Positions 8,107-15,638 of a stretch of 64,000 bases of DNA are shown here, piece after piece. The position numbers were made by a program, and so were the translations under genes. The stretch comes from Phycisphaerales bacterium. Lineage in GTDB: Bacteria > Planctomycetota > Phycisphaerae > Phycisphaerales > UBA1924. The stretch covers positions 1 through 64,000 of the forward strand of contig WFPK01000115.1 of NCBI GenBank assembly GCA_015487555.1, in the 5' to 3' direction. The first letter of the stretch is position 1. Each line of letters begins with the position of its first letter. A model generated the notes under the pieces. The model saw only the letters and a list, made by a program, of their open reading frames with translations. It searched no databases and was not told the origin of the DNA.

Positions 8107-9117
8107 TCACCTGCCCGGCTCGTCCAAAAGCCGTTCGAGCGCCTGGCGGTAGTGGGCGAGGGCTTGGTCTTTGTTGCCTTGCGCTTCAGCGACTCGCCCG
8201 AGGTAGTAGTGCGTTCGTGCGGGGTCTGGGTTGAGTTTGAGTGCTTGGGTCAGCACCGCCTGGGCTTGTTCATCGTTGCCCTGACGAAAGAGCACGATCC
8301 CTTCGAGGAGCATCGCGTGCCGATGCCCAGCATCGACGCGTTGGACCTGCTTGATGTACGCGCTTGCCTCGTCGATTCGATCAAGGTGCAGGTACAGCTC
8401 GGCCAAATCCAAACGGACATCGAGACTCTGGGGGTCGAGCTCGAGGGCGCTGAGCAGCTCTTTCTCGGCAGCCTCGTCGAGCCCTTTCTCGCGCATGAGT
8501 CGGGCGACCGCCCGATGCCGTGCTGCCTGGCTCGCGGGTGAACTTGTGGGCAGCTGTCTGGCTTTGAGATATTCGCTCAGCCCGGCATCATCAAGTGTCC
8601 CCAATGCATGGCGGATGTATCCTTCGAGCACATAGGGGTAGTTGGGGCTGTGGGTCGAGAGCGCGTGAATCAGCTTGCCATCGGGATCAATAATCAGTGT
8701 CGATGGAAATGCGATCAGCCCCAGATCGGCATAGAGTGTGCGCTGGGGGTCAAAGCTCAGGGGCTCGTCAATTCCTTTCTCCTTCCAGAACTCGGCGAAG
8801 TAGTCTGCCTGATCGGTGTCGGCGGTCACAAAGACCAGATGGATCGGCTGATCCTTGAGGTCTTTGACGACTTTGCTCGCGTCGGCGATCGCCCGCTCGG
8901 ACCCGCGCTGCTTGGCGATGACATAGATCAGCACACGCACCTCGCCTTGGTGGGCATCGTGCTCGATGGGTTCTCCAGAGCGGGTGAAGAGCTGGTAGGG
9001 TGGGATGAGATCGCCGGGGATAATTTTTTTACCATCGCCTTGGGCAGAAGCCCCCCCGAGCAGTCCTGCGCAGACAAGGCAGCATCCCACCAGAGTGGAT
9101 TTTACGGTCCTATTCAT
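8107..9117 (-). CDS. Periplasmic TlpA-like domain plus TPR protein
   Basis: This protein has 336 residues. A signal peptide (ending near ASA, residue 25) is followed by a thioredoxin/TlpA-like domain at about 35-175 and four tetratricopeptide repeats at about 200-330. The domain has the beta-alpha elements of the fold (GEVRVLIYVI, IHLVFVTADTD, LIAFPSTLIIDPDGKLI with its cis-Pro), but the place of the redox CxxC holds KQRGSER, with no cysteine. Disulphide chemistry is therefore unlikely and a binding or scaffolding role is more probable. It is the last gene of the NapC-like, 15-haem cytochrome operon, overlapping the cytochrome by eight bases. An assembly factor for that cytochrome is a reasonable guess. 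Confidence 0.75.
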   Translation of the reverse strand: MNRTVKSTLVGCCLVCAGLLGGASAQGDGKKIIPGDLIPPYQLFTRSGEPIEHDAHQGEVRVLIYVIAKQRGSERAIADASKVVKDLKDQPIHLVFVTADTDQADYFAEFWKEKGIDEPLSFDPQRTLYADLGLIAFPSTLIIDPDGKLIHALSTHSPNYPYVLEGYIRHALGTLDDAGLSEYLKARQLPTSSPASQAARHRAVARLMREKGLDEAAEKELLSALELDPQSLDVRLDLAELYLHLDRIDEASAYIKQVQRVDAGHRHAMLLEGIVLFRQGNDEQAQAVLTQALKLNPDPARTHYYLGRVAEAQGNKDQALAHYRQALERLLDEPGR

Positions 9118-10645
9118 CTTCGGCCTCCTGTTGGCTTGATTGGGCGGGCTGGATAGGTTGGGGCGTATCGCCGATGCCGCCTTCGGGTCTTGGGGTGTAG
9201 ATCAGTGGGTTGCTTCTGCTGTATTGCAGGCTCTTGTGGCATCCCGATGCGCAGCTCCCGCCGTCGCCGATGCGCTGAAACTGGATGGGAAGCTTCCATC
9301 CACCGGGCCCAAAGGGAACCGCTTCATGGATATGCTCATCTCGTTTGGCAGCGTGGGCATCATGGCAGACCGAGCAGGTGCGTCCCTTGTGATCCCGATT
9401 GACATGGACAAAGTGCAGGTTTGTCTGCCCGTTGCGGAACCTGGTGGCGGTGGTTGTCTGCGCCTGGGTCGCCAGGGCTTGGTCGTGACACCCAAAGCAC
9501 AGGGCGTACTGGCCTTTGCTAAACGGTGCATAGAGCTTGCCCGAGTATGCCCGCACCAGGAGTCGGCTGTTGTCCCCGCCATGAATCTCATGGCAGGCGA
9601 CACAGTTCCCCGAAGCGACGGGCCCGTGCAGGCTTGTTCCGGTCTCGATGATTGCCTCGATATTGGCGATCCGTCTGCCATCATCGAGCACGATCTCCTT
9701 GTTGTGACATTCAAAGCACAGCGACTCTATATCGTTGCTCAAGAGCCTGGGGTGATCGCTGGCGTGGGGCGAATGGCAGTTGAGGCACGAACGCTCGGTC
9801 AAGAGGGCGCCGTGGGAGGTCTTTGCGTGCTCGACCGTTTGATGGATATCTTCGTGGCACTTCATGCACAAGGCTGCCGGCTCATCAAGAAGCAGCGAGG
9901 GATTGTCCGTTGCGTGGGGATTGTGACAAAGCTGACAATCGTTGAGCACGGGTTCGTGAACCACCCGGGCGGTTTCGATCTCGATATCGAGCGACACATG
10001 ACAACGCAGGCACATCGCCCGCCCATCGAGATCGAGGAGCATGCGCTCTTTCGATGCGTGGGGTTCGTGGCACGCCCCGCAGGCGCCCGCCGATGCCGGC
10101 CCATGGATCAGATTCCGTGTGCCCAGAAGATCATCGTGGCAGCTCAGGCACAGATCGCTGTAGTGATCGGATTTGAGCAGGCTCGGCGTATCCCCGCCGT
10201 GGGGGTTGTGGCAGGGCAGGCAGATGCCTTGCTCGAAGGGTTGATGAATCATCGCATCATGGTCAATATCAAACTCGTGGCAGAATACACAGAGCTTCTC
10301 GGGTGTTCTGGCGAGTTCATAGAGATGGGTCTTGGGTTCGCTGAGCACATGGCAGGTATCACAGGCATCAACAAACATCGGCCCATGGAGAAACGGATAC
10401 GCCTTCTTCCCCGGATGGCAATCCGTCGCCATGCACCCGGCGAACCGAGGCTCAATCGCACGAGACGCATCGCCTTGAGGGGCGCGTGGCGGGTTGTTCA
10501 TCAGGCGAACCGGTGCATCGTGTATCGGCTCGACAGGCTGAGGCTTTGGCATCGGGGCAAGGGCAACGATCCAGAGTGTCATCCCGAGCACCAGCGCGAC
10601 GACGATGACCGAGCGGAGAACCGATTGGAAGCTCATCGGATTCAT
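9110..10645 (-). CDS. 15-haem c-type cytochrome A (paired CxxCH family)
   Basis: This 511-residue exported protein has one N-terminal hydrophobic segment (about residues 9-30) that acts as signal or anchor, then fifteen haem-binding motifs. Thirteen are normal CxxCH (for example CDTCH, CVFCH, CLPCH, CFECH). The first is CMATDCH (CX4CH) and the last is CASGCH (CX3CH). The repeating GxCxxCHxPHGGD/ASD pairs match the doubled CxxCH family. It is a close paralogue of the gene at 12187: both have the atypical first and last motifs and the same ending around FGPGGWxLPI. It follows the NapC-like gene with a four-base overlap. A periplasmic wire or reductase role is inferred; the substrate is not known. 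Confidence 0.9.
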   Translation of the reverse strand: MNPMSFQSVLRSVIVVALVLGMTLWIVALAPMPKPQPVEPIHDAPVRLMNNPPRAPQGDASRAIEPRFAGCMATDCHPGKKAYPFLHGPMFVDACDTCHVLSEPKTHLYELARTPEKLCVFCHEFDIDHDAMIHQPFEQGICLPCHNPHGGDTPSLLKSDHYSDLCLSCHDDLLGTRNLIHGPASAGACGACHEPHASKERMLLDLDGRAMCLRCHVSLDIEIETARVVHEPVLNDCQLCHNPHATDNPSLLLDEPAALCMKCHEDIHQTVEHAKTSHGALLTERSCLNCHSPHASDHPRLLSNDIESLCFECHNKEIVLDDGRRIANIEAIIETGTSLHGPVASGNCVACHEIHGGDNSRLLVRAYSGKLYAPFSKGQYALCFGCHDQALATQAQTTTATRFRNGQTNLHFVHVNRDHKGRTCSVCHDAHAAKRDEHIHEAVPFGPGGWKLPIQFQRIGDGGSCASGCHKSLQYSRSNPLIYTPRPEGGIGDTPQPIQPAQSSQQEAEDE

Positions 10646-12087
10646 GGCTGAGCCTCCAGAAGCTTGAGGATCATGGGGTCCTGCTCATCCTCAGCGAGCA
10701 CAAAGTGGCACGATTTGCAATCGTTCGTGATCCCGACCCCCTGTGCATCGACCAGCACCCCGTCATGACACCGGAAGCACGCCGAGGTGTGGGCGGTTGG
10801 GTGCCCGATGAGTGATGGGTAGGTATTCCATTGGATATTCATCTCCGGGTAGATGTAGGTGCTGTGGAGGTCTTGAAGGACCGGGACGATCTCCTCGAGC
10901 TTGTCGGCGTAGAGGTCCCAAGCAGCTTCAAACCGCTCATGGTACAAGGCTGGCAGCTGGGCGATCCCCTCCATCGCCTGCTCGTCTGATTCGTAGGTCT
11001 GTGTGATGAGCTCGTAGCTGAGCGAGCGGATCCAGGGGATTGTTGGGTCGATTGTTCCATCGGCGAGCAGGTCGTCGAGGGCTTTGTCGGGGGGGAGGAA
11101 GACATGGGTCGGGCGATTATGACAATCCACACAGTCCATCACACGCATATTTTGATGGTCATCTTGTTGTCCATCGTCTTGATGCCCATCGTCAGCCGGG
11201 GTGTGCGCAGATTCCGGGCGCGTCCATACCCGCTTTTGTCCATGCTCATCGGTGAGCTCGACCCGGATGACTTGTTCGCGTCGTCGATCGAGCGACCAGA
11301 ACCGGATTTCATGGTCTTTGCTGGCGTGCCAGTGAATCCCGCGCATGGTTTGATCTTCGTTTGAGGTTTCCCCAAGCTGAAGGTTGATGATGCTGAATGT
11401 TCGCGTGTTGTTCTCATCGGGTTCGTAGCGCTGGATGACTTTGACCCGATTGCCTTGATAGCTCTCTTCGCTGTGGCATTCGCCACAGATGTGCTCAGCG
11501 GGTCGCATGTTGTGGATGGGCGTTTCGATCGGTCTTGAGTAGTTGTCGAGGATCACGCCTGCGAGTTGCCGTGTCCCATCGAGCTTGGATTTGATGAGCC
11601 AACCCACCCCCGGGCCCACATGGCACTCGACGCAGGCAACCTCCGAGTGGTGCGAGCGTTGGTAGACGGTGTATTCGGGTGACATGACCTGATGGCAGGT
11701 GAGCCCGCAGAAGGTTGCCGATTCCATGAAATGGATGCTCCTGTACCCGGCAAAGGCGAAGATGATGAGGTTGATGAGGGTCAGAACCAAGATCAGCTGA
11801 AAGACATGTTTTCGTCGGACGCGTCGGATCAGCTTCCCGACAGGATCGCGGTGCGACTTGCGCATCACCAAGAGCATCCCGATGGGGATGAGCATCAATC
11901 CCGTCGCAGCCATTCCCGGGAATAGGACATAGGCGATGATCCCGATGTATGGGTTGCTCTCAAAGATGAGAAGTTCGCCGACGATGAGCAATGCGTCGGC
12001 ACCGATGGCTGTGGTGACGAGCACGGCGCCGAAGATGGCGAGTTTGCTCGTTGACAGAGCATCAAGAAAGGGCTTGATATGGAACAT
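10642..12087 (-). CDS. ImcH/NapC-NirT-like membrane multihaem cytochrome
   Basis: This protein has 481 residues. Three predicted transmembrane helices (about 14-40, 47-74 and 94-116) come before a periplasmic multihaem part. Haem motifs are CGLTCH (CX3CH), CVECH, CGECH, CVDCH, CFRCH and CKSCH, six in all. The stretch around FCGLTCHQVMSPEYTVYQRSHHS is the NapC/NirT signature where quinol is oxidised. Ordinary NapC has one helix and four haems. Three helices with more haems recall ImcH, the quinol-oxidising cytochrome of Geobacter used for extracellular electron transfer. A low-complexity insert rich in Asp and Gln lies near 293-313. It is the first gene of the operon and likely passes electrons to the 15-haem cytochromes. 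Confidence 0.85.
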   Translation of the reverse strand: MFHIKPFLDALSTSKLAIFGAVLVTTAIGADALLIVGELLIFESNPYIGIIAYVLFPGMAATGLMLIPIGMLLVMRKSHRDPVGKLIRRVRRKHVFQLILVLTLINLIIFAFAGYRSIHFMESATFCGLTCHQVMSPEYTVYQRSHHSEVACVECHVGPGVGWLIKSKLDGTRQLAGVILDNYSRPIETPIHNMRPAEHICGECHSEESYQGNRVKVIQRYEPDENNTRTFSIINLQLGETSNEDQTMRGIHWHASKDHEIRFWSLDRRREQVIRVELTDEHGQKRVWTRPESAHTPADDGHQDDGQQDDHQNMRVMDCVDCHNRPTHVFLPPDKALDDLLADGTIDPTIPWIRSLSYELITQTYESDEQAMEGIAQLPALYHERFEAAWDLYADKLEEIVPVLQDLHSTYIYPEMNIQWNTYPSLIGHPTAHTSACFRCHDGVLVDAQGVGITNDCKSCHFVLAEDEQDPMILKLLEAQP

Positions 12088-12186
12088 GGCCGACTTTCCA
12101 CCAAATTGAAATGCTCCAAACTGCGCATTTGCCTACCATATCCGGGAGCATCCAACACGGGGTTTGGCAGGGATCAACACCTGCGT

Positions 12187-13737
12187 ATGAACATGTCCTG
12201 CAAACGGCGCACCAACTTGTTTGCCACAACGAAAAGCCCGTTTCATATCTTGACGAGCCGACCGCTTTCTCGATATCTTCCCACGATCGACACATCTGCC
12301 ATCGTTTCGCTCGCCTGGACCTTGCTTGCATGGATCGGTGCAGCGGGCATGATTGGCATTGCCCTGTGCGCCTCGGGATGCGCCAGGGCCCAGGCGGAGT
12401 TTGAGCCCGGCTCGCCCGAGCCTGACATGTCCCGCCGGGGCGATGGAGCCGATTATTCAGCAGGGTGTTCAACCGTCGGGTGTCATCAACAACTCACCGA
12501 GACCAAATGGGTCCATGCGCCCGCTGCGACGGGCGCGTGTTCGGCGTGCCACCTGGCCTTTGGTCAACCCGATGCCCATCAGTTTGCGCTCATTGATGTC
12601 AATGGATCAAGCTGTGCTGCGTGCCATGCCTTCGATGATTCCTCCGGGTCGATCCACGAGCCTTTCGCGCTCGGGGCCTGCCACGATTGCCACGATCCCC
12701 ATGGCGGGGATCGCAAGAGCCTGATGATCGCCCAGACAACGCAGGATTTGTGCGCAACATGCCACGACCCGGTTGCCCACGAGTTCGCCCATCGTCCAAT
12801 CGCCCAAGGCGACTGTCTCACCTGCCACGATCCGCACCAATCTACCCACGAGAAGCTGTTGGTTCAAAGCAAAGAAAACCTCTGCCTCGGGTGTCACCAG
12901 GGGATGGATCATGGCGGGGTTCTGGGGGCCTTTTCTGATGGATCAGACCCGGCGTTTGTGCATGAGCCGGTGCTTGAAGACGGGTGCGTGGCGTGCCATC
13001 AGCCTCATGGATCAGATTATCGCGGGCTTTTGAATCAGACCCAGCGATCGACCTGCCTGGATTGTCACCAGGGGCTTGTCGATGATCTGCCCTTGGCCCA
13101 GAGTATTCATGGCGCGTTTGAATCTTCGCAGGCATGCACGCAGTGCCATTCACCTCATGCCAGCGATTTTTCTGGGCTCCTCGCTGAGCCTTTCAATACC
13201 TTGTGCCTGAGCTGTCATGACCAGACAATCGAATCACCCTCGGGCAAGGTGCTTCCCAACATGAAGAAACTGATCGAAGAATCGCCCGTGGTTCATCAGC
13301 CCGCTGCGCAAGGGGAATGTGTGAGTTGCCATGATCCTCATTTCTCCGCCGAGCATGCGCTGCTGCGATCGAGCTATCCTGATAAGGAATACGCCGAGTT
13401 TGATCCCCAGCACTACGCCATGTGCACCGCGTGCCATGATCCGATCCTGTTCGAGGATGAGATCACCACGCACACCGGGTTCCGCGACGGGGAGGTGAAT
13501 CTTCACTTTGTGCATGTCAATCGTGAGAAGGGGCGGGCGTGCGGGCTCTGTCATCAGCCTCACGCGGGCACGCGCCCCAAACTCATGCGCGAGGTGTTCC
13601 CATTTGGACCCGGGGGGTGGAACCTGCCGATCAACTTCGTCCAGTCCGACGCCGGAGGCTCATGCACGACAGCCTGCCATGAACCACGCAGTTATGACAA
13701 TACCTTCTCGCCGAGGAACGCGCCGGGCAGCCCATGA
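12187..13737 (+). CDS. 15-haem c-type cytochrome B (paired CxxCH family)
   Basis: This 516-residue exported protein is transcribed away from the NapC-like gene. The first 70 residues contain a basic stretch and a hydrophobic signal ending near IALCASGC, which could be a lipoprotein cleavage site. Fifteen haem motifs follow: CSTVGCH (CX4CH), thirteen CxxCH, and a final CTTACH (CX3CH). Motif order, spacing and the tail (FGPGGWNLPI) mirror cytochrome A, so the two are diverged duplicates. Different membrane attachment suggests they act at different points of one electron path. The start at 12187 leaves a 99-base divergent promoter region; a longer frame back to 12079 would run into the opposite gene and is less likely. 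Confidence 0.9.
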   Translation: MNMSCKRRTNLFATTKSPFHILTSRPLSRYLPTIDTSAIVSLAWTLLAWIGAAGMIGIALCASGCARAQAEFEPGSPEPDMSRRGDGADYSAGCSTVGCHQQLTETKWVHAPAATGACSACHLAFGQPDAHQFALIDVNGSSCAACHAFDDSSGSIHEPFALGACHDCHDPHGGDRKSLMIAQTTQDLCATCHDPVAHEFAHRPIAQGDCLTCHDPHQSTHEKLLVQSKENLCLGCHQGMDHGGVLGAFSDGSDPAFVHEPVLEDGCVACHQPHGSDYRGLLNQTQRSTCLDCHQGLVDDLPLAQSIHGAFESSQACTQCHSPHASDFSGLLAEPFNTLCLSCHDQTIESPSGKVLPNMKKLIEESPVVHQPAAQGECVSCHDPHFSAEHALLRSSYPDKEYAEFDPQHYAMCTACHDPILFEDEITTHTGFRDGEVNLHFVHVNREKGRACGLCHQPHAGTRPKLMREVFPFGPGGWNLPINFVQSDAGGSCTTACHEPRSYDNTFSPRNAPGSP

Positions 13738-13794
13738 GCTCGGCAGCGGGGGATTCGGTGGCGTGTTCATATCCATATTCGTCTCAAATCAGGG

Positions 13795-13822
13795 TTGACT
13801 CTGCCGACTTGTAGCCTATGCT
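13795..13822 (+). promoter_or_regulatory. Promoter of the DtxR-FeoA/feoB operon
   Basis: TTGACT at 13795-13800 and TATGCT at 13817-13822 with a 16-base spacer form a good sigma-70 promoter. Its -10 box lies inside the first palindromic operator. Confidence 0.65.
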
Positions 13823-13825
13823 ACA
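13810..13825 (+). promoter_or_regulatory. Palindromic operator 1 (TGTAGC-N4-GCTACA)
   Basis: Perfect six-base inverted arms with a four-base centre (CTAT) cover the -10 box of the iron operon. An almost identical copy lies 26 bases downstream. Binding here would block RNA polymerase. The binding protein is not shown by the sequence; autoregulation by the DtxR-type product is the simplest idea. Confidence 0.7.
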
Positions 13826-13835
13826 GGGCAGCGAT

Positions 13836-13851
13836 TGTAGCCTCTGCTACA
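13836..13851 (+). promoter_or_regulatory. Palindromic operator 2 (TGTAGC-N4-GCTACA)
   Basis: This second copy differs from operator 1 only in the four-base centre (CTCT). The 26-base pitch puts the two sites about two and a half helical turns apart, near the transcript start, 19 bases before the regulator ATG. Confidence 0.7.
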
Positions 13852-13870
13852 TACCCCGTCCGAGGATACC

Positions 13871-14827
13871 ATGCTGAGTTGGCTCAGAAGAATCAAAGAG
13901 ACCAGGCGGCGTGTTCTTGTCGAGGATGCGCTCAAGTATTTGCACAAGTGCGATTGGGAGGGCACGGCATCGACCACGGCATCGGTCGGCGAGGCCCTTG
14001 GGGTATCGCCGAGCAAGGCGCAGTTGCTTTGGCAGCAGCTCCAAGCTCAGGGGTTGGTTGAAATCTCAGGAGACCATCTGCACATTACTCCGCTGGGCGA
14101 ATCGCTTGCCTTGCAGGTGATCCGGGCGCATCGGCTTTGGGAGAAGTATCTTGTTGATGAAGCGCGTGTGCCTTTGGCAGATGTTCATGCGATGGCGGAT
14201 CGGCGAGAGCACAATCGCAACCCCGAGGCGATGAGCGTGCTTGACGCCTCGATGGGGTATCCGGCAACTGATCCCCACGGCGACCCCATTCCAACCGCTG
14301 AGGGCGTTTTGTCGCAAACGGATTCCGTACCACTGACCCACTGGGCGATCGACCGTCCCGCGCGCATCGTTCATCTTGAAGATGAGCCCGTCGCGATCTT
14401 CGCTCAGATCGTCGCAGCCGGGGTGTATCTGGGGCAGCGGATCAAGGTGATTGAGTCCACCCCCAAGCGTATTGTCTTTACCGATCATCAAGAGACCTAT
14501 GTCTTGGCGCCGATCGTGGCGGGCAATGTGTTCCTCGTCGCATCTGAGCCGATGGGGCGCGAGGCTCCGCTGCCTCGGTTGACCACACTCGAGCTCGGTG
14601 CGTCGGCCAAAGTGCAGGGATTGGACGGCACGCTTCAAGGATACACCCGCAGGCGACTGCTCGATCTTGGGCTCACCAAAGGTGCCCAGATCACTGCAGA
14701 GTATCGCAGCTTTCTCGGCGATCCCGTTGCGTATCGCGTGCGGGGCTCGTTGATTGCGCTGCGCCAAGACCAGGCGCAGCATGTTTTGATTTCAACGAAT
14801 GAGAATCAGGAGCAAAATCATGTCTGA
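13871..14827 (+). CDS. DtxR/MntR-family metalloregulator fused to FeoA domain
   Basis: This 318-residue protein has a winged helix-turn-helix (TTASVGEALGVSPSKAQLLWQQLQAQGLV, about residues 35-65) and a DtxR-type dimerisation/metal part with HRLWEKYL and HxxxDRREH (about 92-115). Two SH3-like modules follow, and the last (TTLELGASAKV to the C-terminus) matches FeoA, with the RRLLDLGLTKGAQI core. Iron- or manganese-responsive repression of uptake is the family role. It leads the feo operon and its stop overlaps the feoB start by eight bases, so the FeoA part may also serve as the transporter accessory. Metal specificity cannot be read from sequence. Confidence 0.85.
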   Translation: MLSWLRRIKETRRRVLVEDALKYLHKCDWEGTASTTASVGEALGVSPSKAQLLWQQLQAQGLVEISGDHLHITPLGESLALQVIRAHRLWEKYLVDEARVPLADVHAMADRREHNRNPEAMSVLDASMGYPATDPHGDPIPTAEGVLSQTDSVPLTHWAIDRPARIVHLEDEPVAIFAQIVAAGVYLGQRIKVIESTPKRIVFTDHQETYVLAPIVAGNVFLVASEPMGREAPLPRLTTLELGASAKVQGLDGTLQGYTRRRLLDLGLTKGAQITAEYRSFLGDPVAYRVRGSLIALRQDQAQHVLISTNENQEQNHV

Positions 14828-15638
14828 GTGTGGTTCGTGCTCGGCCTGTCCATCGTCGTCCCAGCTCGATCGCATGGGGCTTGATGTGGGCAAGTATGAT
14901 TATGTCGTTGCTCTGGCAGGCAATCCAAACACGGGCAAGAGCAGCGTGTTCAATGCGCTCACCGGGTTGCGCCAGCATACGGGCAACTGGCCGGGCAAGA
15001 CGGTGACGCGGGCCCAGGGCGGGTATAAGTTCAATGGGCATCGGTACAAGCTTGTCGATCTGCCCGGGACATACTCGCTGCTCTCGGCTGCCCAAGACGA
15101 AGAGATCGCGCGTAACTTCATCCTCTTTGGACGCCCCGATTGTACCGTTGTGGTCACTGATGCAACCTGCCTCGAACGGAACCTCAACCTCGCGTTGCAG
15201 GTGCTCGAGATCAGCAGCCGAGTCGTCGTGTGTGTGAATCTGATGGATGAGGCGAAGCGAAAAGGGATTCAGATCGACGCCCGCGCCCTTGGGCGCGATC
15301 TGGGTGTGCCGATCGTATTGACCAGCGCCAGGACCGGCGATGGGCTCGACGCCTTGCTTGTTGCCATCGAGCAAGTGGTGACGGGCAAGGTTGAACTTCA
15401 CCCGCACCGTGTGCTGCGTGATGGTCCGTTTCAGCGTGCGGTCGCCGAACTGGTGCCGATGGTCGAAGAGGTGGCGCCCGGGTTGCCCAATGCGCGATGG
15501 GTCGCGATGCGGCTTCTCGATGGTGATCACCGCGTCCGCCAAGCACTGCTCAGCGGCGAGCTCACCGAGATCGCATCAGCACAGAAGGTCTATGAAGAAA
15601 AGATACCAATGACGATTGCGCAAGGGGGGAGGGAATGA
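14820..15638 (+). CDS. feoB: FeoB GTPase half (split ferrous iron transporter)
   Basis: This 272-residue protein corresponds to the N-terminal G-domain and helical domain of FeoB. G1 is GNPNTGKSS (residues 34-42), G3 is DLPGTYSL and G4 is NLMDEAK. A five-motif G domain is followed by a helical segment ending at AQGGRE. The N-terminus has three cysteines in seven residues (CGSCSAC, Cys4/7/10), not usual for FeoB and possibly a metal or redox site. The membrane half is encoded by the next gene, whose ATG overlaps this stop in an ATGA. It should drive GTP-dependent Fe(II) import together with that half. Confidence 0.9.
   Translation: MSECGSCSACPSSSQLDRMGLDVGKYDYVVALAGNPNTGKSSVFNALTGLRQHTGNWPGKTVTRAQGGYKFNGHRYKLVDLPGTYSLLSAAQDEEIARNFILFGRPDCTVVVTDATCLERNLNLALQVLEISSRVVVCVNLMDEAKRKGIQIDARALGRDLGVPIVLTSARTGDGLDALLVAIEQVVTGKVELHPHRVLRDGPFQRAVAELVPMVEEVAPGLPNARWVAMRLLDGDHRVRQALLSGELTEIASAQKVYEEKIPMTIAQGGRE

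Noticed and set aside
9140-10651. Long open frame (503 codons) on the plus strand opposite cytochrome A
   Set aside because: It is the antisense of fifteen CxxCH motifs; it has no ribosome-binding site and no family features. High GC and biased codons give such shadows.
12079-12186. Earlier start for cytochrome B
   Set aside because: It would overlap the 5-prime end of the NapC-like gene and add a non-signal extension; the ATG at 12187 leaves a normal divergent gap.
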